Translations under genes and position numbers: made by a program
Notes under the pieces: model-generated
Database searches by the model: none
What the model was told of the DNA's origin: nothing
The model's input: only the letters and a program-made list of their open reading frames with translations
IMG/VR virus record: IMGVR_UViG_3300046747_000082
Coordinates: 1-50,471 of that record
Length of the DNA: 50,471 nt
Direction: 5' to 3' (one strand)
Origin: a virus
Shown here: positions 40,904 through 46,679 of the stretch, piece by piece
How positions within the stretch are numbered: position 1 is the first letter of the stretch
Layout: every line of letters begins with the position of its first letter

Positions 40904-41058
40904 CACTGAAGTCCCCCGACTGACGCTGGCGAATCCGTGTGGATGATGCACACGTTCTTCATGACAACATTCGTTGCCACTGAGAAAACGCTTGCGGCCA
41001 CCGCACAGATAACGAACGTGACGAGGTATGGCTTCGCTTTCCGCAACCAATACTGCAT
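40903..41058 (-). CDS. membrane micro-protein (51 aa)
   Basis: Begins MQYWLRKAKPYLVTFV; a single membrane helix (YLVTFVICAVAASVFSVA) follows a basic N-terminus. TTGGAGA lies upstream of the ATG and its stop overlaps the next ATG. Likely real because of this exact coupling. Unknown role. Confidence 0.65.
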   Translation of the reverse strand: MQYWLRKAKPYLVTFVICAVAASVFSVATNVVMKNVCIIHTDSPASVGGLQ

Positions 41059-41085
41059 CAAATTTTCTCCAATGAAACCACGAAA

Positions 41086-41135
41086 CCCGAGTCTACAGCT
41101 TGCTAGCCTAGACTACTTCCACACGTAGACTCGGG
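41086..41135. repeat. perfect 11-bp inverted repeat enclosing a palindrome variant
   Basis: CCCGAGTCTAC (41086-41096) and GTAGACTCGGG (41125-41135) pair perfectly. The 28-base loop contains TAGCCTAGACTA (41104-41115), a one-mismatch copy of the dispersed palindrome. It occupies the gap between two minus-strand genes. Confidence 0.7.
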
Positions 41136-41156
41136 GGCTCTCGCTTTCCTGCTGTT

Positions 41157-41504
41157 CTAACCCCAGTAGTGAACAACTACCGAGATCGCGAACACACAGC
41201 CTGCGACGAACATGGCCACTTGCCACGGCGGCATGATTTGATCGGCCGGATCGCTGGGGAAGAAGGTTTCCCTTACCCCTGCCATCCAGTTCCTCTCTTC
41301 ATTCACCTTGGCATCCGTCTGCACCGTTGAATCGAGGAGTTCCTCGACGGCCTTGGTGCCTTCGTCACGCGTCGGGATGATGGCATCTACCGCAGCTTTC
41401 ACTGCTTCGACTACCACTTCCTTCTTCGTTACGACCGGAGGCGTGACCGGCAGTTCGATGCCGATTGCCTTCATCCGGTTGCGACGTTGCCGCGATTTGC
41501 TCAT
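41157..41504 (-). CDS. C-terminally anchored membrane protein (115 aa)
   Basis: A basic N-terminus (SKSRQRRNRMK), a charged helical middle and one C-terminal membrane helix (VAMFVAGCVFAISVVVHYWG). Tail-anchor layout. Coupled by ATGA to the micro-gene upstream. No family recognised. Confidence 0.7.
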   Translation of the reverse strand: MSKSRQRRNRMKAIGIELPVTPPVVTKKEVVVEAVKAAVDAIIPTRDEGTKAVEELLDSTVQTDAKVNEERNWMAGVRETFFPSDPADQIMPPWQVAMFVAGCVFAISVVVHYWG

Positions 41505-41668
41505 TGTCCGGTCACCGCGAAGTGTACGATACGACCGTACACTACGAGTCCTGCGACAACACAGCTAACCGCGATCACGAGCACGACGATACCCACGCTC
41601 AGTTGCTTGACGGTACGAACCGCCGCGCGCTTGATGCGAGTACGCAATGCCAGCTTCTGCGTTACCAT
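41501..41668 (-). CDS. membrane micro-protein (55 aa)
   Basis: GGAGGATAC directly precedes the ATG at 41668. The product has a basic N-terminus and one strong hydrophobic helix (VGIVVLVIAVSCVVAGLVVY). The exact palindrome at 41694-41705 lies 26 bases upstream. Its stop overlaps the next ATG. Confidence 0.68.
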   Translation of the reverse strand: MVTQKLALRTRIKRAAVRTVKQLSVGIVVLVIAVSCVVAGLVVYGRIVHFAVTGQ

Positions 41669-41693
41669 GTATCCTCCGTTGAACTTCTGGCGC

Positions 41694-41705
41694 TAGTCTA
41701 GACTA
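41694..41705. promoter_or_regulatory. 12-bp palindrome, exact copy (14 bp with flanks)
   Basis: The symmetry extends to CTAGTCTAGACTAG (41693-41706). It contains the TAG stop of the upstream gene and lies 26 bases before the next ATG (41668). Confidence 0.7.
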
Positions 41706-42389
41706 GGCCGCCTTCTGCTCGGACTTTTGGTCGCCAGTCTTGTCACCTTTCTTCAAGTTCTTGAAGTAGGTGTCATGCTGGGATTGAACCAGAGCGATCA
41801 CGTCACGAGTGACGCGCTTACGCTCCGTATCGGGCAACCGACCGATCAGCTTGATCGCCTGCGCCAACGACAGTACGACTGCCGCCATTGCAGGATCTAC
41901 CTTTTCGTCGGCTGCCGTCGTCGGCGCAGCGGGCGCTTCGGGAGCAGGGGCCGGACCTTCGACTTTCGCCTCGGTCTTGGCAGCCTCTGCTTCCGCTCGT
42001 TCCGCTGCATCCGCAGCCGCCTTGCCACCGCCGCCCTTCCGAAAGAAGGTTGTCGGTCGCCCGGCGTTCGCTGCTGTCTTCGCTTGGCGAAACAGGCTCA
42101 TCGTCTCGAACTCCTTCGGTTCCAGCTTCATCAGCCAGCCCGACTTGATGTCCGATTTCGCCTGCGTCCAAGCGGACGGCAACGATCCCGTGATCTGATC
42201 TTCCTTCCGTTCGGGAGATTTCCAATACGCTTCCGTATTGTTGCACTCCTTCAGGAACGCTTCGACGTTCGCGCAAGCCGCAGCGAGACGCAACATTTCA
42301 CCGGCGAGCCGGCCCTTGTCACGCTCGTTGAGGATGCAATCGTACATCAAACCGCTGAAGGTCAGATTGCTTCCATCACTCTTGTCCAT
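41703..42389 (-). CDS. early protein of unknown function (228 aa)
   Basis: The ATG at 42389 has GAGAGG eight bases upstream. Residues 1-115 look like a folded helical domain (DKGRLAGEMLRLAAACANVE); 115-165 is an Ala/Glu/Pro linker; the C-terminus is a second helical segment with a charged tail. The stop codon TAG is part of the exact palindrome. It may be a DNA-binding or scaffold-like early factor; unassigned. Confidence 0.75.
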   Translation of the reverse strand: MDKSDGSNLTFSGLMYDCILNERDKGRLAGEMLRLAAACANVEAFLKECNNTEAYWKSPERKEDQITGSLPSAWTQAKSDIKSGWLMKLEPKEFETMSLFRQAKTAANAGRPTTFFRKGGGGKAAADAAERAEAEAAKTEAKVEGPAPAPEAPAAPTTAADEKVDPAMAAVVLSLAQAIKLIGRLPDTERKRVTRDVIALVQSQHDTYFKNLKKGDKTGDQKSEQKAA

Positions 42390-42429
42390 CAATAGCACCT
42401 CTCAGTTGAATGCCAGCCTAGACTAGACT

Positions 42430-42588
42430 TGGCGAGGGTTGGGCGTTGCCATGGGGAGGTAGTCTAGACTAGGCCAGCAAACCTAATAACCTTCCCACAT
42501 ATCCCAACGACGCTTGCTCGGGTGAGTCGGCGGGAGCGCCAACCAAGTAGCTACATGAGGCCTCTCTACGCCTTTGAAGGCATCAACC
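42430..42588. other. short intergenic stretch with exact palindrome
   Basis: Holds the exact palindrome (42460-42471) and an open minus frame without a start that continues the upstream gene in another frame. No independent gene with a ribosome site was found. Confidence 0.5.
42460..42471. promoter_or_regulatory. 12-bp palindrome, exact copy
   Basis: Lies 71 bases upstream of the ATG at 42389; a one-mismatch copy follows at 42414-42425. Confidence 0.7.
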
Positions 42589-42804
42589 CTATGGGTGAGG
42601 TAACTCAGAGGTAAACTTACTAAGGTCAGTCATCTCCCGCCGACTCATTGAACTACGGCGAATCATCGTGCGCTCTTTGCTTTCTTGCGCTAGCTGCACG
42701 CGAACTAGCTCCCAAATGCGATTGACATCCTCAGGCTCCAATGAATGAAGCTCCCGATGGATGTTCTCAGCCGCATTCAGTATCTTGCTGAACGGCGTGG
42801 CCAT
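42589..42804 (-). CDS. hypothetical protein (71 aa)
   Basis: Starts MATPFSKILNAAENIHREL; helical, then a basic Ser/Arg-rich segment (MIRRSSMSRREM). An AGGAG lies ten bases upstream, inside the preceding gene. Unknown role. Confidence 0.68.
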   Translation of the reverse strand: MATPFSKILNAAENIHRELHSLEPEDVNRIWELVRVQLAQESKERTMIRRSSMSRREMTDLSKFTSELPHP

Positions 42805-42970
42805 CCTTCCATGCTCCTTTCACTTCAATCGCTTCGAACGTAACACAAGGGAACATCTCACTGAATCGCTTAGCCATCCTTTGCGCTGCGAGTTCATCCT
42901 TCATCCCTCGGCACCATTCCACGGTGCCTTCAACGTCATCGCCAATCACTCTCCATTGACCATCAATCAT
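42767..42970 (-). CDS. hypothetical protein (67 aa)
   Basis: A GGAGG five bases before the ATG supports the start. A small alpha-beta protein with WRVIGDDVEGTVEWCRGMKD and a second half FPCVTFEAIEVKG. It is coupled to the micro-protein gene upstream. Confidence 0.7.
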   Translation of the reverse strand: MIDGQWRVIGDDVEGTVEWCRGMKDELAAQRMAKRFSEMFPCVTFEAIEVKGAWKDGHAVQQDTECG

Positions 42971-43067
42971 CGTTACCTCCGTTAGGCTTAGCGAAGATCC
43001 AGATCAGTATGGAGAATGCTGCGAGCATCGCAATCCACTGCCCTGCTGCGTGTAGGTCATCCATCAT
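42963..43067 (-). CDS. membrane micro-protein (34 aa)
   Basis: TAGGAG lies six bases before the ATG at 43067. One helix (WIAMLAAFSILIWIFA) spans most of the product, ending in a Gly/Asn/Asp tail. The stop overlaps the next start and its start overlaps the upstream stop. Confidence 0.65.
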   Translation of the reverse strand: MMDDLHAAGQWIAMLAAFSILIWIFAKPNGGNDD

Positions 43068-43198
43068 CGTCGGCTCCTATTCCACAGCGTGAGATAGTGG
43101 CCAACCATGAACCCGCTGATGAACCCGCAGCCCTGGCCGATAGCATGGAATGCGGTAGGATGTGCCCATACCCATTCTTGCAACCACAACCACAGCAT
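43064..43198 (-). CDS. membrane micro-protein (44 aa)
   Basis: GGAGG seven bases before the ATG at 43198 decides the start; the open frame to 43306 is not supported. It is rich in Trp and Gly (MLWLWLQEWVWAHP, then GFISGFMVGHYLTLW) and would form one or two membrane segments. Confidence 0.65.
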   Translation of the reverse strand: MLWLWLQEWVWAHPTAFHAIGQGCGFISGFMVGHYLTLWNRSRR

Positions 43199-43249
43199 AC
43201 AAATTCCTCCAACAAATGCGCGGCACGCGAGTCTACAGCATAGACTGCG

Positions 43250-43421
43250 TACGCTAGGTGTAGGGCAACCCGTGAGATTGGCACTCCGGGTATACTCGCC
43301 AATCAAGCATCACAAGCTATTTCCATTGGCTCATTCGGTATTCGACCACCGATGAGTAGCGTACTAGCACCGCTCTAGCCCCTTGCACCGTGCGCCGCCT
43401 GTGTGCCCTACATCTAGCGTA
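43250..43421. repeat. 18-bp inverted repeat around a structured stretch
   Basis: Arms 43250-43267 and 43404-43421 match at 17 of 18 positions; the one change gives a G-U pair if the plus strand is transcribed. Inside are a GATTGGC/GCCAATC stem and a CTCAT..CGGT/ACCG..ATGAG stem with a T-arm-like loop. It fills the gap between minus-strand genes and overlaps the end of the gene at 43414. Confidence 0.6.
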
Positions 43422-43647
43422 GGTAGTCTAGCCTAGGTTTCTCACCCCTCACGAATCGCAACGTATCAACCAAGTAATGCATGAACTCCTGCGATGTGAG
43501 TTCAATCTCGGTTACCTCAATCAATGGTAGATGCTCACGCGCTACCATCAGGCTAGCCTCTGCTGCCCAACCATTACGCGACTGCGTACTGTCACGTAGT
43601 GTCAGGCGAGAGGCTGCTCCCTGCTCATACCATCTATGAGCGGTCAT
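43414..43647 (-). CDS. hypothetical protein (77 aa)
   Basis: AGGCGGAAG precedes the ATG. The C-terminal part (VTEIELTSQEFMHYLVDTLRF) is helical and well formed. Its last codons run through a one-mismatch copy of the palindrome (43424-43435). Unknown role. Confidence 0.65.
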   Translation of the reverse strand: MTAHRWYEQGAASRLTLRDSTQSRNGWAAEASLMVAREHLPLIEVTEIELTSQEFMHYLVDTLRFVRGEKPRLDYLR

Positions 43648-43762
43648 GCTTCCGCCTATTGAATGGATAGCGCGGCTTGAACCAACGCACCCATATCACG
43701 CGCGTACTCATTACCACCACAAAGAAGATGGCAACGTATAGCGCGAAGTCTTGACCAACCAT
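43634..43762 (-). CDS. membrane micro-protein (42 aa)
   Basis: GGGAG eight bases before the ATG at 43762. A membrane helix (FALYVAIFFVVVMSTRVIW) is followed by a basic cytoplasmic tail (RWFKPRYPFNRRKHDRS). Starts 43 bases after a long-stem element. Confidence 0.65.
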   Translation of the reverse strand: MVGQDFALYVAIFFVVVMSTRVIWVRWFKPRYPFNRRKHDRS

Positions 43763-43804
43763 GTTGTTTCTCCCGCCACAGTACCGAACTAACTAGACCT
43801 CTCT

Positions 43805-43921
43805 CACTTATTGAGTGAGCACCCCTGGTGCGCCGGCGATCTCATACCTAAGGTATAGACTATGGCGTAGCTACAAAGGGAGCGTGCCGAGTCACACGCA
43901 GGGATGCTCACTCAATGAGTG
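43805..43921. ncRNA. long-stem structured element (117 nt)
   Basis: Arms 43805-43821 and 43905-43921 pair at 16 of 17 positions. Inner hairpins include ATACC/GGTAT. It ends 43 bases before the ATG at 43762, almost the same distance as the element at 35855-35969 from its gene, and is nearly the same length. The single mismatch becomes G-U in a plus transcript, so the transcribed strand is unsettled. Confidence 0.55.
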
Positions 43922-43947
43922 ATAACAGACTGTGCTGCTTTTTCAGA

Positions 43948-43959
43948 TAGTCTAGACTA
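43948..43959. promoter_or_regulatory. 12-bp palindrome, exact copy
   Basis: Lies a few bases after the stop of the basic protein gene (43967) and upstream of the structured element and membrane micro-gene. Confidence 0.7.
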
Positions 43960-43966
43960 GGTGAAC

Positions 43967-44428
43967 TTACTGTTGGTCTACTGAGTCCGGCGCCTGTTGC
44001 CGAGTACCCATAGACTGCTTCATCTTCTTGCTCATTACCTCCGCATTCGTAAGCTTGCGCTCTTTCTTGCGGCTGTTGTTCGACCACGGACCATAAGACT
44101 TGCGCGGAAACTCCGTGCGATCGGTGCCGAACTTGAAGACACGAGCGCCGACTATCTTATTGGCGCCGCTATCGCGTGTCCGATGCTTCATCATCTCGCG
44201 AGAGAGGATGCTATCGGAATGGCGTGTCTTGTCTTGCTCGCGTCTACGCTCTAACGCTGCTGCGTTATCACCTTGCCCTACGTTAGGCGCGGCTGTTGCT
44301 TTGCCTACGTATGCAGGTAATCCCTTAGCGCGTTGCTTACGCTTACGCTTTGCGGTTGGGGCTAGCTTATAGTCCTTTGAGAACTTAGCTAACCATTTCC
44401 GTTTCTTACCTACGCTTGTATCACTCAT
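43967..44428 (-). CDS. basic protein of unknown function (153 aa)
   Basis: The start MSDTSVGKKRKWLAKF at 44428 overlaps the end of the upstream gene by 8 bases; the longer frame would cover that gene. About a quarter of the residues are Lys or Arg, in several clusters (TAKRKRKQRAKG, NNSRKKERKL), suggesting nucleic-acid binding. No fold recognised. Confidence 0.7.
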   Translation of the reverse strand: MSDTSVGKKRKWLAKFSKDYKLAPTAKRKRKQRAKGLPAYVGKATAAPNVGQGDNAAALERRREQDKTRHSDSILSREMMKHRTRDSGANKIVGARVFKFGTDRTEFPRKSYGPWSNNSRKKERKLTNAEVMSKKMKQSMGTRQQAPDSVDQQ

Positions 44429-44567
44429 GCTTACCAGTCTCACACTTACGCTGCAAGTCTGCCGATACAGGAATACCAGCAACTAACAGGTAATCGCGAT
44501 AGGCTTTCAACGCGCGCAGAACATCCGCGCGAATCTTGCCAAATGGTTTGCCTACTTGTATTGCCAT
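44421..44567 (-). CDS. hypothetical small protein (48 aa), first gene of the minus arm
   Basis: TTAGGAG lies nine bases before the ATG at 44567; an in-frame ATG two codons earlier is closer to it. The product is MAIQVGKPFGKIRADVLRAL and on, helical and basic. An exact palindrome (44617-44628) and a perfect hairpin (44593-44613) lie upstream. Confidence 0.65.
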   Translation of the reverse strand: MAIQVGKPFGKIRADVLRALKAYRDYLLVAGIPVSADLQRKCETGKHE

Positions 44568-44592
44568 AGTCATAGACTCCTAACTGTTAGGG

Positions 44593-44613
44593 GCTACAGG
44601 TTTACCCTGTAGC
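44593..44613. repeat. perfect hairpin upstream of first early gene
   Basis: GCTACAGG and CCTGTAGC pair over 8 bp around a 5-base loop, between the exact palindrome and the first early gene. Likely in the 5' leader of the early message. Confidence 0.65.
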
Positions 44614-44616
44614 GGT

Positions 44617-44628
44617 TAGTCTAGACTA
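44617..44628. promoter_or_regulatory. 12-bp palindrome, exact copy
   Basis: Lies 50 bases upstream of the first early gene, with a perfect hairpin between. Confidence 0.7.
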
Positions 44629-45078
44629 CCTGAAAAAACAGAGGGGGCACCATGCCTAGGCATAGCGGAAACGTTGGGTTGCGAATGGTTTAGACTCTAC
44701 CCAACCGCGCAACGCGCGACCGATCAAACGATAGGCGAATAGCCCGATTACCTAAGCAATAGCCCCCTAATCTAACGCGGTCCCTTTTGCAGAGTCTAGA
44801 GGGGGCGTTGCGATAGGCGCGTTGCCATGTAGACTCGGTGGACCGTTGGCCATGTTTTGCGGTTGGTTGCTTCCGCGCAGCATGGTCCGCCCTGAAGTTT
44901 CACCACAGCGCGGTCAGACCGCGTAAGGGGGCGTATGTGTCGGTTGCCCAAAGCGCGCCCTAATGGGAGCAACGCGCTAGCGGTCTTGCACCGATCCAAT
45001 CTCAACAGTGACCATCCTACGCCGATGGTCGCCAGTGTATGTAAGAGAGATGTAATGAATTGTAAGTTTGATGTAAGT
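44629..45078. other. GC-rich leader region with palindromes, no gene seen
   Basis: About 450 bases between the candidate early promoter and the palindrome at 44617. Contains ATGCCTAGGCAT (44652-44663, perfect palindrome) and repeated GGGGGCG and AACGCG words. Frames are short and lack ribosome sites. It could be an untranslated leader or small-RNA region. Confidence 0.55.
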
Positions 45079-45108
45079 ATTATACCTGGATAGATATACA
45101 GTAGTCTA
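45079..45108 (-). promoter_or_regulatory. candidate sigma70-type early promoter
   Basis: Minus strand: -10 TATAAT (45084-45079) and a weak -35 TAGACT (45108-45103) with an 18-base spacer. The -35 lies inside the dispersed palindrome. It would drive the minus arm, whose first gene starts about 500 bases downstream. Confidence 0.5.
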
Positions 45109-45113
45109 GACTA
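45102..45113. promoter_or_regulatory. 12-bp palindrome, exact copy overlapping a candidate -35
   Basis: On the minus strand its TAGACT half stands 18 bases before a perfect TATAAT (45079-45084). A protein bound here would compete with or recruit RNA polymerase at the first early promoter. Confidence 0.65.
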
Positions 45114-45133
45114 ACGGATTCACACAGTCGCAT

Positions 45134-45393
45134 CGCCCCTTAGCCAGGCCGTTAGCGCCAGAGATAACGAGTGTACTAAGGGGCGCAACTAACGAGCTTA
45201 TCGAGGGGCGTCGCGCCATAACCTAACGGTTAGGTAGAGGGGCGCGACTGAGTGACACTGTTAGCTAACGACGCGCCAGAGGTGCGCCCCTTAGTGGAGT
45301 CGTTAGACGTCGCCCCTTAGTTGGGTCGTTAGCGCCAGCTCTAACAGTTCCACAGAGGGGCGCCCCACAATCTAACGGTTAGACTAAGGGGCG
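45134..45393. repeat. iteron array, candidate replication origin
   Basis: Ten 22-bp units: CGCCCCTTAG, six free bases, CGTTAG. Forward copies: 45134-45155, 45243-45264 (degenerate), 45285-45306, 45311-45332. Reverse copies: 45164-45185, 45189-45210, 45223-45244, 45265-45286, 45341-45362, 45372-45393. The 6-base gap is kept in every copy while its sequence varies, the mark of a two-part protein binding site. The array abuts an AT-rich stretch and lies between the divergent arms. No Rep protein was recognised. Confidence 0.75.
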
Positions 45394-45477
45394 GGGGAAG
45401 GGGGGAGCCAGGGCCTTCGGCCACCTCCGTATAGTCACTCGCAACTTTCTGCAACAAATTCATGAGATTCGCTTCTT

Positions 45478-45505
45478 TTGACACTATTGTAATATATTTT
45501 ATTAC
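45478..45505 (+). promoter_or_regulatory. candidate sigma70 promoter for plus arm
   Basis: A perfect -35 TTGACA (45478-45483), a 16-base spacer and -10 TATTAC (45500-45505). It would read towards the tail fibre genes with a leader of about 250 bases. Confidence 0.45.
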
Positions 45506-45598
45506 TATTGATGTACTTTTTTTATAAATGATGTAGTTGTTGGGGAACTTTTTCATTTCTTTGTTGTCTGATATATCATATATGTGTAAATAATAGAT

Positions 45599-45650
45599 AA
45601 TTATAAGGAAGAGAGGGAAGGATAGAATCAATCTATCATACCTTATAATT
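45599..45650. repeat. nested inverted repeat in AT-rich leader
   Basis: AATTATAAGG (45599-45608) and CCTTATAATT (45641-45650) pair perfectly, and inside them GATAGA (45621-45626) pairs with TCTATC (45632-45637). A purine-rich stretch (GAAGAGAGGGAAGG) lies between. It may be an operator, a cruciform at the origin or a leader hairpin. Confidence 0.65.
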
Positions 45651-45713
45651 AATATAATTATTATTCTACTATAGCTATAGTACTACATTGAACTGATTGC
45701 TCGCTTCCTCAGC

Positions 45714-45742
45714 TTGATTACTTCAGTTCCTCATGATTTAAT
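45714..45742 (+). promoter_or_regulatory. candidate sigma70 promoter before tail fibre gene
   Basis: -35 TTGATT (45714-45719), a 17-base spacer and -10 TTTAAT (45737-45742). A start about 7 bases later would leave a very short leader before the ATG at 45764. Confidence 0.5.
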
Positions 45743-45763
45743 ATGCCGAGAACCCTCTAGAGA

Positions 45764-46678
45764 ATGGGCACTACATACATCCCAGAAGACGTTGGCAGCG
45801 GTTTCCACACAGAAACCATCCTGAACAACGAATTGACCAAGATCGCAGCCGACTTGGCGACTAAGGTAGACCGCAATGGTGTACTGCCAAACTCAATGGC
45901 TGCAGACTTCGACATGGGAAACCATCGTATCCTGAACCTTGCACAAGGAGTCTTGGGTAGCGATGCAGTAAACTTGTCGCAAGCACAGAACGTAGCTAAC
46001 GCTGCAGCTGCTGCCGTTGCTGGGGGTATCCCCGGTGGTGGTGGTGCAAGCAATAGCAACCCTCTAACTTTCAACTTTGGTGTAACAACCGGAGCTTCCG
46101 GTACAGTTGGACGTACTACGTTCGATCTGCAAGCTCTGTTTGGTGTTACGACCTTTACAGGTCTTACTGTAATCGTGAATGGTGTCGTACAGATGCCAGG
46201 TCTCGCGTATACAGTACCGACGTTGACTACGGTTGTATTCTCCGAGAGTCTCAATACTGACACGGACATTATGTTCATCTACGGTCAGTTGACTCCGACT
46301 CCGGTACTTCCGAACATTCTAGCGAATATCGAAGGGTACGACATTGCAGGATACTACAATAACCTACAAGTAGCATCTGATGTTTACTTCAAGTTCGTAG
46401 TTGTACGTGACTTCTATGTTCAGGCTAACTTTAGTGGCTCCTTGCTTCATGCAGGCGTAGCTGCAACTGCATCAGCTACATACAACATCCAGAAGAACGG
46501 ATCGAACATTGGGACGGTAGTTGTCGGTGCTGGCAGCCAAAGTGGTACATTCACCTTAGCTGGAGCTACCAACTTCGTAGCTGGTGATACAATGAGTATC
46601 ATCTGCCCGTCTTCACAGGACGCAAGTCTGTCAAACGTTTCGATCACTATCAAAAGCTTTATCGGAGCTCATCCTTAA
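45764..46678 (+). CDS. tail fibre or tail-attachment protein (304 aa)
   Basis: The N-terminus contains NNELTKIAADLATKVDRNG and a following NHRILNLAQGVLGSDAVNLS, the Asn-His-Arg-Ile-Leu-Asn-Leu motif shared by many fibres of podophages at their tail-binding end. A Gly-rich linker (GGIPGGGGASN) leads into beta-rich domains. It is the first gene of the plus arm and is followed by the large fibre. Confidence 0.78.
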   Translation: MGTTYIPEDVGSGFHTETILNNELTKIAADLATKVDRNGVLPNSMAADFDMGNHRILNLAQGVLGSDAVNLSQAQNVANAAAAAVAGGIPGGGGASNSNPLTFNFGVTTGASGTVGRTTFDLQALFGVTTFTGLTVIVNGVVQMPGLAYTVPTLTTVVFSESLNTDTDIMFIYGQLTPTPVLPNILANIEGYDIAGYYNNLQVASDVYFKFVVVRDFYVQANFSGSLLHAGVAATASATYNIQKNGSNIGTVVVGAGSQSGTFTLAGATNFVAGDTMSIICPSSQDASLSNVSITIKSFIGAHP

Positions 46679-46679
46679 G

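Larger units (their letters stand above)
45465..45750. other. AT-rich stretch next to the iterons (possible unwinding element)
   Basis: Strongly AT-rich, with runs such as TAATATATTTTATTAC and ATTAATATAATTATTATTC, in contrast to the GC-rich iterons. No gene is seen. Such a stretch beside iterons is where origin melting usually starts; it also carries the late promoters. Confidence 0.6.

Noticed and set aside
45134-45393. CRISPR array
   Set aside because: Repeats are in both orientations at irregular steps with short gaps, and no spacer-sized unique units or cas genes exist; the pattern is that of iterons.
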